This document shows, piece by piece, positions 1 through 4,510 of a stretch of 6,510 nucleotides of DNA. Both the position numbers and the translations under genes were made by a program. Numbering within the stretch: position 1 is the stretch's first letter; each line of letters opens with the position of its first letter. The stretch lies in the NCBI GenBank assembly GCA_003559755.1, contig PWKM01000299.1, forward strand, positions 1 to 6,510. The letters are read 5' to 3'. Origin of the DNA: Planctomycetota bacterium (GTDB lineage: Bacteria > Planctomycetota > PUPC01). The notes under the pieces are model-generated. The model ran no database searches, was not told the DNA's origin, and saw only the letters and a list, made by a program, of their open reading frames with translations.

Positions 1-46
1 CCAGGGCCACCACCAGAACCCGACCGATCGTCCGTGCATAATTCAT
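1..46 (-). CDS. N-terminus of an exported protein (partial, runs off left edge)
   Basis: Only the first 15 codons are inside the window: MNYARTIGRVLVVAL, reading from ATG at 46-44 toward base 1. The start is supported by a strong Shine-Dalgarno (AAGGAGG, just upstream on the minus strand at about 52-58) and by a good promoter at 134-160. Basic residues (R5, R9) followed by a hydrophobic run (VLVVAL) look like the n- and h-regions of a signal peptide, so an exported or membrane protein is inferred. Nothing can be said about function. An alternative ATG four bases upstream (50-48) meets a stop two codons later and is excluded. Confidence 0.6.
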   Translation of the reverse strand, partial: MNYARTIGRVLVVAL

Positions 47-133
47 CGCATCCTCCTTCTGTCTTCGCTCCGCGTCGCCACCGCCACACGGGCAATGGGT
101 AAGCCCCCGCCAGGCGTTCCTTCCGGACAGATA

Positions 134-160
134 ATTTTAGCACAACTCAACCGTTGTCAA
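134..160 (-). promoter_or_regulatory. Sigma-70-type promoter for the left-edge gene
   Basis: On the minus strand a perfect -35 hexamer TTGACA (160-155) is followed after 15 bases by TAAAAT (139-134), which carries a TG one base upstream (TGCTAAAAT, extended -10 type). The 15-base spacer is shorter than the usual 16-18, which the extended -10 could offset. The expected start of transcription leaves a leader of roughly 80 bases before the ATG at 46. A run of T residues on the minus strand (about 164-170) lies directly upstream. A small dyad, ACAAC-N6-GTTGT (142-157), overlaps the spacer and the -35 and could be an operator. Confidence 0.6.
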
Positions 161-243
161 GAGAAAAAAAGGTAATGTTTTCCCGATGCACATACACGCC
201 TGTTCGCGAACGATTCGAGCGCGGGCGGGCCCCGGCGGCATTG

Positions 244-1017
244 TTACGGTGTGTTTCCGCTCTCCGCCTGCTGTTTCTTTTTGAGCGCGGCGAGCGCCAG
301 CAGGACGCCGGCGATGGCGGCGAGTAGCCCGAGCGTTATCAGGAAGTGGGGGGAGCGGAGGTGGAACGGGGCGGGCCGGCGAAGCGCCCGGTACTGCTGC
401 TCGGTCAGGGCGATCGAGTCTTCCCACACGATCTCGTACTCGCGGCCTTCCCGCTCGAACCGGTACCTCTGCTCGGCGAGTAGGGCCTGGAACTCGGCCT
501 CCGGCATATACTCGACCTCGAGGTCCGAGAACAGGACGTTCCGGCCCTGCTGGTGGACCGGGTCGGCGTCAAAGACCATGATGAACGGCTCGAACTCATC
601 CGCCTCGTTGTGCTCGTCAGCGTTCGGGTCATCCGGTTCGTTCTCGTCGGGTTCATCGGGCTCGTCCTCCGGGCCGCTCAGCGGCGGCAGTTCGGGGGGC
701 GTCTTCAGGTGGACGTATGCATAGTTGGTGACGAGTTCGTCGCGGCTGACCCGTCGCCTGGCGGCGGGGCAGATCAAGCTCTGCATCTCCTCGCCGGTGG
801 TCCCGGGCAGTGCGAACACGGCCGACAGTGCGGGCGGGTACTCGCCGTCGCGTGCCAGGACGTAGGTCTGGACTCGCTGGCCGATCTCGAGCAGGTTGAG
901 GGCACAGCGTGCCCGGTGGGGATAGCGGGTTTCCTCGGGGCGATAGGTCGGCGTCCCCGCCGCTCCGGCGGTCGCCACGCCGAGGATGATCAGATAAGCG
1001 GCGAGCGAACGTTTCAT
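244..1017 (-). CDS. Secreted, membrane-anchored pseudopilin-head-like protein (H-X9-D motif)
   Basis: A 257-residue protein. Residues 1-20 form a signal peptide (MKRS, then a hydrophobic run ending AGAAG). Residues 38-85 (C38, NLLEIGQRVQTY, DGEYPP, LICP) resemble the region following the N-terminal helix of planctomycete DUF1559/type II pseudopilin-like proteins (NLKQIGLAL..., GxFPP, ...CP). Residues 155-166 (HQQGRNVLFSDL) match their H-X9-DG motif, with L in place of G. A low-complexity Asp/Glu/Pro linker spans about 116-143. Residues 224-245 are a transmembrane helix followed by KKK. There is no prepilin-type N-terminus (no G/F-T-L-x-E helix), so it is probably a head domain held by a C-terminal anchor, not a pilus subunit. 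The ATG start has GGGAGG seven bases upstream and overlaps the stop of the preceding ORF (ATGA), so it is probably translated by coupling as the last gene of the operon. Function is unknown. Exported topology is well supported; the family link is moderate. Confidence 0.8.
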   Translation of the reverse strand: MKRSLAAYLIILGVATAGAAGTPTYRPEETRYPHRARCALNLLEIGQRVQTYVLARDGEYPPALSAVFALPGTTGEEMQSLICPAARRRVSRDELVTNYAYVHLKTPPELPPLSGPEDEPDEPDENEPDDPNADEHNEADEFEPFIMVFDADPVHQQGRNVLFSDLEVEYMPEAEFQALLAEQRYRFEREGREYEIVWEDSIALTEQQYRALRRPAPFHLRSPHFLITLGLLAAIAGVLLALAALKKKQQAESGNTP

Positions 1018-1190
1018 TCGGCTGCCTCCCAGACCTGTTCGAAGAAGCGGATGAATTGCCGGACCTGCGGGCAGGCCCGGTCGGCGGTCCGACCGCCCGC
1101 GTCCACGCCGATGCCCCGGAGCGCCCGGCCGAGTGCGGCGAAGTCGTCGTCCTGGAGGTGCTTGCTGAAGACACAGGCTTCCACGTTCAC
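1014..1190 (-). CDS. Truncated sugar phosphate isomerase/epimerase (58 codons, probable remnant)
   Basis: The ORF starts with GTG (1190-1188), overlapping the enolase-like stop (GTGA), and its TGA (1016-1014) overlaps the next ATG (ATGA). Residues 5-34 (ACVFSKHLQDDDF..., ALGRALRGIGVD) look like the first beta-alpha unit of xylose-isomerase-like TIM-barrel sugar phosphate isomerases, whose members commonly read VFSKHLQDLDF...IGVDGVDLTVRPGGHV. After GVD the match decays (AGGRTADRACPQV), and the protein ends 24 residues later with an unplaced helix, QFIRFFEQVWEAAE. The family is normally about 270-300 residues, so roughly four fifths is missing, including all later barrel strands and metal ligands. 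The simplest reading is an internal deletion that stayed in frame and kept the native start and perhaps the native 3' end. It cannot be an active isomerase. Whether the peptide is made is unknown; it may persist because it couples translation to the downstream gene. Confidence 0.6.
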   Translation of the reverse strand: MNVEACVFSKHLQDDDFAALGRALRGIGVDAGGRTADRACPQVRQFIRFFEQVWEAAE

Positions 1191-2578
1191 AGCCCTTTCG
1201 TCAGGATGTCTCGCTCGCGTCCGGGCGGGACACAGCCCAGCCCGGGGCCGGTCAGCTCGGCGGTCCGGATCGTGCCGTCCTCGACGTTGAACGCGCCGGG
1301 GACGAGTTCGTCCCAGCCGCGGTTGGCGGCGGGGCAGTACTGGCGGCCGTTGCCCTCGACGGCGGCGACGGTCGGGATGTGTGCGGCGAGGCCGACCGAG
1401 TGCAGGTAGGCGGCGTCGGTGCAGGTGAGGTCCTGCACACAGAGGAACAGGCCGCGATGTTGGGCGGCGGCGGCGAGCACGACCGACTGGGACTGGCCCT
1501 TGCACGCCTTGAGTGCGACGCCCGAGTAGCCCATCGACTCGGCGAGGAGCAGGGTGTCGTAGTCGAGCAGGGCCTCGTCGATGACCACCGGCTTGAGTTT
1601 CGCGGCGGCGTGCATCTCGTTGTCGCGGTCGGCCTCGAGGTCGCGGCGGGTCGGCTGCTCGATGTACTGGACGCGGTCGAGCGCGGCGGGCGCCTGCTCG
1701 CCCAGTTGGGCGATGAATTCGAGCAGGTACTCGACCGTCTCGCACCGCTCGTTGAAGTCCAGCGAGTAGTGCCAGGGCCGGCCGGCGTCGGCCGCCTCGG
1801 CCACTTGGTTGACGGCCATCACCCGGTTCACGTCCCAGGCGAGGTCGTCGCCGTTCAGCTTGATCTTGAGGTGGGTCAGCCCGTCGGCGTCGATCCACTC
1901 CGCCAGGGTCTCGGGCAGGCCGTCCCCGACCGGTTCCTCGATATCGGAGTCGGTCAGCGGGTCGACCGCGCCGACGAGGTGGTAGAGCGGCATCCTCGGC
2001 GTCGGATCGCGGCGGGTGTAGATGTCGGGATACTCGCCGACGAAATCGTCGTCCAGGTACTTCGCCAGGTCGTGCGTCATGAACTCCGGGCCGTAGCCCT
2101 GATAGACGTTGATCCCGTTCGCCTTTCCGAACGCATCGTGGACGGCCGCGTCGAACGCGCTTGCCGCGACCAGGGCGAACATCCTGGGGACGGGGACCGG
2201 GAGGCCGTGTTTTTCGCCGAGCTCCCGCGCCGTGTCGAACAGTTCGGGCTCGAAGACGTGGGCCAGGTCGATGGGGTGGACCGGCTGGCCGGCCAGCACG
2301 TCCGGGAGCATCTGCGATATCCGCCGGGCCAGCTCCTTCATCAGCTCCAGCTTGCGGCCGTCATCGATCTCGTCCGCCGGGAACGACCAGGCCGTGCCCA
2401 TCGGCATCGCGCCGTATCCGTCGGCGGTCTTGCCGCTGCGGGTCTCGACGGCGACCACGGTGTGCAGGTCGGTGGAGTGGGTGCCCGTTTTGCCGCCGAA
2501 CTTGATGGGGCATCGGTAGGGGTGGTCCTTGAACTCGACGAGCACTTCCTTGACGCTGATGTCAGTCGGCTTGGGCAC
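1187..2578 (-). CDS. Enolase-superfamily enzyme (mandelate racemase/muconate lactonizing type)
   Basis: A 463-residue protein from a GTG start. Members of this group abstract a proton alpha to a carboxylate, mostly to dehydrate or epimerise sugar acids, using Mg2+. The C-terminal barrel signatures are visible. K238-x-K240 (HLKIKLNG) holds the catalytic lysine. Probable metal ligands are D274 (YSLDFNE), E307 (QYIEQP) and D334 (VVIDEA). A second lysine motif, LKACKGQ (K357/K360), faces it across the barrel. Residues about 1-150 fit the N-terminal capping domain. The protein is longer than the usual 350-400, with an insertion around 160-215. GTG is chosen because GGAGG (2588-2584) sits five bases upstream and the upstream dehydrogenase ends 14 bases before it. 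The frame stays open far upstream, but there it runs out of frame through the dehydrogenase. The enzyme is cytoplasmic. Substrate is not predictable from the sequence; a sugar acid is likely given the dehydrogenase and isomerase remnant beside it. Confidence 0.88.
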   Translation of the reverse strand: MPKPTDISVKEVLVEFKDHPYRCPIKFGGKTGTHSTDLHTVVAVETRSGKTADGYGAMPMGTAWSFPADEIDDGRKLELMKELARRISQMLPDVLAGQPVHPIDLAHVFEPELFDTARELGEKHGLPVPVPRMFALVAASAFDAAVHDAFGKANGINVYQGYGPEFMTHDLAKYLDDDFVGEYPDIYTRRDPTPRMPLYHLVGAVDPLTDSDIEEPVGDGLPETLAEWIDADGLTHLKIKLNGDDLAWDVNRVMAVNQVAEAADAGRPWHYSLDFNERCETVEYLLEFIAQLGEQAPAALDRVQYIEQPTRRDLEADRDNEMHAAAKLKPVVIDEALLDYDTLLLAESMGYSGVALKACKGQSQSVVLAAAAQHRGLFLCVQDLTCTDAAYLHSVGLAAHIPTVAAVEGNGRQYCPAANRGWDELVPGAFNVEDGTIRTAELTGPGLGCVPPGRERDILTKGL

Positions 2579-2583
2579 GGTCG

Positions 2584-2588
2584 CCTCC
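2584..2588 (-). promoter_or_regulatory. Ribosome binding site fixing the GTG start of the enolase-like gene
   Basis: GGAGG on the minus strand lies in the 14-base gap between the dehydrogenase stop (2593) and GTG at 2578, with a five-base spacer. It decides the start, because no ATG occurs at a suitable distance. Confidence 0.7.
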
Positions 2589-2592
2589 GCGG

Positions 2593-3642
2593 TCAGGGGT
2601 TGAGAATGACTCCGAACGCCCGGTCGGGGTGGTTCACCAGCAGGTCGCAGGCCTCGGGCCCGCGTTCGAGCGGGAACCGATGTGTGATGAGCGATTCCAG
2701 ATCGAGTTTCCCCTCGGCCTCGGCCCGGAGGCACTCCTCGATGTTCCGGCGGGTGGTCCATTCCACGAACACCGGGGGGTAATCGGCCCCGTGCTCCCAG
2801 GCCTTGTCGTGGTATCCGGGGCCGGGCCGGGAGGAGGGGCGGATGTCGATGTTGCCGAACCGGGTGGGGAACTCCGCCTCGAACGTCGCCCCGCCGACGA
2901 TGGTTATGCAGCCGTACTTGTGGCCGTCGGGGGCGGTTTTCAGCATGCGGACCGCCTGGTCGACGGCTTCGTTCGCGTCGCCGCCGAACGCCAGGATCGC
3001 CGCGTCTATTCCTCGCCCGCGGCTGAACGCGGCCGCCTTCTCGACCGGGTCGTCCACGGCGGCGTCCACCGCCAGGTCGGCCCCGCACCGGGCGGCGATC
3101 TCCGTCCGCATCGCGAACCGGTCGATGCCCATCACGTGCGCCCCGGCGATCCGGGCGAGCTGGGCAGCCAACTGGCCCACCAGCCCGAGCCCGAAGACGG
3201 CCACGGAATGGCCCAGCTCCACACCGGCTCGGCGGACGGCCCACAGCGCAGTGGCCGCCAGGTGGCCGAAGGCGGCCGCGTCGAAGCTCTGCCCGTCGGG
3301 GATGGGGACGGTGAGGTTGACCGGGACGACCGCGTGCGAGGCGTGGAGCGCATAGCCGTTGCCCATACAGGACACCCGCATCCCCGGCTCGAACTCCTCG
3401 ACGCCCTCGCCGACCTCGAGCACCACCCCGGCGTTCCCGTACCCGAACGGGCGGGCGCCGCGTGCGAGGTCGGGGCTCCTTCGCTTGGAGGAGACACCGC
3501 CCAGTTCGGTGCCGGGGCTGACCAGGCAGCTTTTCACCTCGACCAGCACGGTGCCCGGCAGCAGCTCGGGGATGGGGGCCTCGTCGACGGCGAACCGGCC
3601 GGCCCCGTCAACCATCAGAACACGTCTCGTCTCTTCCGACAT
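2593..3642 (-). CDS. Medium-chain alcohol dehydrogenase family protein (zinc-type, sugar/polyol-like)
   Basis: A 349-residue protein of the usual MDR length. Residues 1-140 are the GroES-like catalytic domain, including C39-LVSPGTE and GYGNAGVV..VGEGVEEFEPGMRV. Residues 145-270 form the Rossmann fold with the dinucleotide motif G151-L-G-L-V-G156 and D174 at the end of strand 2 (MGID), which suggests NAD(H). The C-terminus (LITHRFPLERGPEA..., GVIL) is typical of the family. The four-cysteine structural zinc lobe is absent, and the catalytic-zinc set is not clear beyond C39 and neighbouring acidic or His residues, as in the VSxGTE subgroup. The probable role is cytoplasmic oxidation of a sugar or polyol, as the first gene of the operon. 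The start is ATG at 3642, preceded by GGAGGAG about nine bases upstream; an in-frame candidate 21 codons earlier (3705) lies within the inferred promoter and encodes an unlikely Pro-rich extension. Confidence 0.87.
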   Translation of the reverse strand: MSEETRRVLMVDGAGRFAVDEAPIPELLPGTVLVEVKSCLVSPGTELGGVSSKRRSPDLARGARPFGYGNAGVVLEVGEGVEEFEPGMRVSCMGNGYALHASHAVVPVNLTVPIPDGQSFDAAAFGHLAATALWAVRRAGVELGHSVAVFGLGLVGQLAAQLARIAGAHVMGIDRFAMRTEIAARCGADLAVDAAVDDPVEKAAAFSRGRGIDAAILAFGGDANEAVDQAVRMLKTAPDGHKYGCITIVGGATFEAEFPTRFGNIDIRPSSRPGPGYHDKAWEHGADYPPVFVEWTTRRNIEECLRAEAEGKLDLESLITHRFPLERGPEACDLLVNHPDRAFGVILNP

Positions 3643-3676
3643 TGGCAGTGCTCCTCCTTCTCCTGCTGGCCGGGGT

Positions 3677-3705
3677 ATTGTAGGCCGGGGGGGCTGTTCC
3701 CGCAA
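3677..3705 (-). promoter_or_regulatory. Candidate promoter of the dehydrogenase-enolase operon
   Basis: On the minus strand TTGCGG (3705-3700) is separated by exactly 17 bases from TACAAT (3682-3677), about 35 bases before the ATG at 3642. The -10 matches the sigma-70 consensus at 5 of 6 positions and the -35 at 3 of 6. Position and spacing are right; no transcript evidence is available. Confidence 0.4.
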
Positions 3706-3751
3706 GGCGGCGGAGGGCCGGCCGGGGAATGATTTCGGTCCGGCTCTTCGT

Positions 3752-3757
3752 TACAAT
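3752..3757 (+). promoter_or_regulatory. Candidate -10 element for the ABM-domain gene
   Basis: TACAAT on the plus strand, about 55 bases before the ATG at 3813, is identical to the -10 proposed for the divergent operon. No convincing -35 lies 16-18 bases upstream, so this is weak. Confidence 0.25.
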
Positions 3758-3812
3758 GCACCCGAGGCAACAGATTGATATGCCTGTGAGCGAACCGTGA
3801 GAAAGGAAGGCC

Positions 3813-4121
3813 ATGCTGATCGTACACGTGGATGTATATGTCAAGCCGGACTGCGTCGATGCGTTCAAGGACGCCACCCTGCTCAACGCGCAGAACAGCG
3901 TCTGCGAGCCGGGCATCGCGCGGTTCGACGTGGTCCAGGACACCGACGACCCCGCCCATTTCGTGCTCGTCGAGGTGTATTGCACCGCCGACGATCCCGC
4001 CCGGCACAAGGAGACGGGCCACTACCAGACCTGGCGGGCGACCGTCGCCGACATGATGGCGAGGCCGCGTGAGAGCCGGACGTTCGAGAACGTCTTTCCG
4101 GGGGACGACGGCTGGGGCTGA
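3813..4121 (+). CDS. ABM-domain protein, LsrG-like
   Basis: A 102-residue protein spanning a single antibiotic-biosynthesis-monooxygenase (ABM) ferredoxin-like fold, with no signal peptide. The family includes small dimeric oxygenases and LsrG, the isomerase acting on phosphorylated autoinducer-2. From memory, LsrG carries RFDVLQD and HKTTPHYKT; here RFDVVQD (37-43) and HKETGHYQTW (65-74) align with them, as do the N-terminal V-x-V-x-V strand and the later M..PR stretch. This is closer to LsrG than to generic ABM proteins. No lsr kinase, transporter or regulator is nearby, so an AI-2 role is not supported by context; handling of a reactive dicarbonyl or sugar breakdown product is equally possible. 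The start ATG has GAAAGGA (3801-3807) five bases upstream. The gene is divergent from the sugar-acid operon, with 170 bp between the two starts. Whether it shares regulation with the operon is unknown. Confidence 0.85.
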   Translation: MLIVHVDVYVKPDCVDAFKDATLLNAQNSVCEPGIARFDVVQDTDDPAHFVLVEVYCTADDPARHKETGHYQTWRATVADMMARPRESRTFENVFPGDDGWG

Positions 4122-4122
4122 G

Positions 4123-4142
4123 ATGTTGCGAAAAAGCACCAT
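4123..4142. repeat. Dyad copy 1 (ATGTTGC-N6-GCAACAT family)
   Basis: ATGTTGC GAAAAA GCACCAT: a perfect left arm and one mismatch in the right arm. It begins two bases after the ABM gene's stop codon, at about -252 to -233 from the predicted sigma-54 transcription start. Its centre is 31 bp from copy 2, close to three helical turns, so the two would lie on the same face of the DNA. Confidence 0.65.
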
Positions 4143-4150
4143 TCGCCCCG

Positions 4151-4176
4151 CCCATGTTGCTTTAAAGCAACATGGG
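4151..4176. repeat. Dyad copy 2: 26-bp perfect palindrome
   Basis: The core ATGTTGC TTTAAA GCAACAT (4154-4173) is flanked by CCC and GGG, giving a flawless 26-bp palindrome with no unpaired centre. It is the best copy of the set, at about -221 to -202 from the predicted transcription start. A symmetric dimeric DNA-binding protein is the likely ligand. No T-run follows on the plus strand, so it is a poor terminator for the upstream gene. Confidence 0.75.
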
Positions 4177-4232
4177 TTATCCGCTAGGCGCATAAGGGCT
4201 TACGGCATTATACGGCTCACTGGACGGTTTCC

Positions 4233-4252
4233 ATGTCCATTTTTTGCAACAT
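4233..4252. repeat. Dyad copy 3
   Basis: ATGTCCA TTTTTT GCAACAT: a perfect right arm, while the left arm keeps ATGT and diverges inside. Flanking CC and GG extend the outer symmetry as in copy 2. It lies at about -142 to -123 from the predicted start, a usual distance for activators of sigma-54 promoters. Confidence 0.6.
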
Positions 4253-4295
4253 GGCCCGTTTTTTCCCGCAAAACAGCCGATCCGATGATTTGCCG

Positions 4296-4320
4296 TAACC
4301 CGATTGGCAGCAGTCGGTTA
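4296..4320. repeat. Bulged inverted repeat upstream of the sigma-54 promoter
   Basis: Arms TAACCCGATTG and CAGTCGGTTA pair around GCAG with one bulged C and one G-T pair. It is unrelated to the four-copy dyad and ends 27 bases before the -24 element. It could bind a second regulator, or be chance. Confidence 0.3.
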
Positions 4321-4347
4321 CAAAATAGTCGCCCAAATACAGGCGGT

Positions 4348-4363
4348 TTGGCACGATATTTGC
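4348..4363 (+). promoter_or_regulatory. Sigma-54 (RpoN) -24/-12 promoter
   Basis: TTGGCACGATATTTGC fits the consensus TTGGCACG-N4-TTGC at all its key positions. The invariant GG (4350-4351) and GC (4362-4363) are exactly ten bases apart, as required, and an A follows the GC as often seen. Transcription should start near 4375, about 136 bases before the PEP-CTERM start. Such promoters need an ATP-dependent enhancer-binding activator; the dyads upstream are plausible binding sites. From the literature, PEP-CTERM genes in some floc-forming proteobacteria depend on RpoN with the PrsK-PrsR pair, so the arrangement has a precedent. Confidence 0.85.
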
Positions 4364-4397
4364 AGTATTAGGCAATGTGAGAAGAACGAGGTTTGCG

Positions 4398-4417
4398 GTG
4401 TTGCTTTTCGGCAACAT
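4398..4417. repeat. Dyad copy 4, inside the predicted leader
   Basis: GTGTTGC TTTTCG GCAACAT: the first base of the left arm differs, the rest is perfect. It lies at about +23 to +42. In DNA it could be a repressing or looping site for the same protein; in RNA it would fold as a stem of at least six base pairs with a six-base loop. Confidence 0.65.
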
Positions 4418-4450
4418 CGACGTGGAATCTCGTCGGAACGAGCAACAAAT

Positions 4451-4464
4451 ATCCCTGAAGGGAT
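4451..4464 (+). repeat. Short hairpin in the leader
   Basis: ATCCCT GA AGGGAT: six-base perfect arms around two bases, about 46 bases before the start codon. The two-base loop is tight, so in RNA the stem would open slightly. It may affect leader folding; no function is claimed. Confidence 0.3.
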
Positions 4465-4499
4465 GGAACGTCTTCTGAAAATGAACACAACTTTATCAC

Positions 4500-4504
4500 G
4501 AGGG
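4500..4504 (+). promoter_or_regulatory. Ribosome binding site fixing the PEP-CTERM start
   Basis: GAGGG, six bases before ATG at 4511. In-frame ATGs at 4463 and 4481 lack such a site and would put a charged extension in front of the signal peptide. Confidence 0.65.
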
Positions 4505-4510
4505 CGAAAG

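Larger units (their letters stand above)
4122..4510 (+). promoter_or_regulatory. Control region of the PEP-CTERM gene
   Basis: A 389-bp gene-free stretch with lower GC than its neighbours and several T- or A-runs. It contains four copies of a dyad (ATGTTGC-N6-GCAACAT) at 4123, 4154, 4233 and 4398, a bulged dyad at 4296-4320, a sigma-54 promoter at 4348-4363, and a leader of about 136 bases with a short hairpin at 4451-4464. No convincing coding sequence was found. Open frames that cross it lack a ribosome binding site or begin upstream of the promoter. Confidence 0.7.

Noticed and set aside
202..211. GTTCGCGAAC palindrome downstream of the secreted-protein gene
   Set aside because: It is short and followed only distantly by a T-run on the minus strand. 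Not enough for a terminator or operator call.
1379..2782. 467-codon open frame on the plus strand
   Set aside because: It runs antisense through the enolase-like gene, which has clear superfamily motifs. Such long antisense frames are expected at this GC content. Its composition (Val/Gly/Arg/Leu-rich, no motifs) is typical of a shadow.
2579..3244. Enolase-like frame extended upstream to 3244 as a 685-residue fusion
   Set aside because: The extension overlaps the dehydrogenase in another frame and reads as Arg/Gly/Pro-rich nonsense. GTG at 2578 has a good ribosome binding site.
2629..3732. 367-codon plus-strand open frame opposite the dehydrogenase
   Set aside because: Shadow of a confidently assigned MDR gene. 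No recognisable domain and no ribosome binding site.
4151..4176. 26-bp palindrome as a terminator for the ABM gene
   Set aside because: It has no loop bases and no following T-run, and the same dyad recurs three more times in the region, which fits a protein-binding site better.
4207..4212. TATAAT on the minus strand, pointing into the ABM gene
   Set aside because: No -35 at a proper distance and no gene in that direction. Probably chance in an A/T-richer gap.
4123..4417. The repeats as a CRISPR array
   Set aside because: The spacing between copies is irregular (31, 79 and 165 bp between centres), the units are palindromes of 20 bp, and there are no cas genes.
4304..4510. Longer start for the PEP-CTERM protein
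   Set aside because: A start at 4304 lies upstream of the sigma-54 promoter. The extension would bury the signal peptide, and ATG at 4511 has its own GAGGG.
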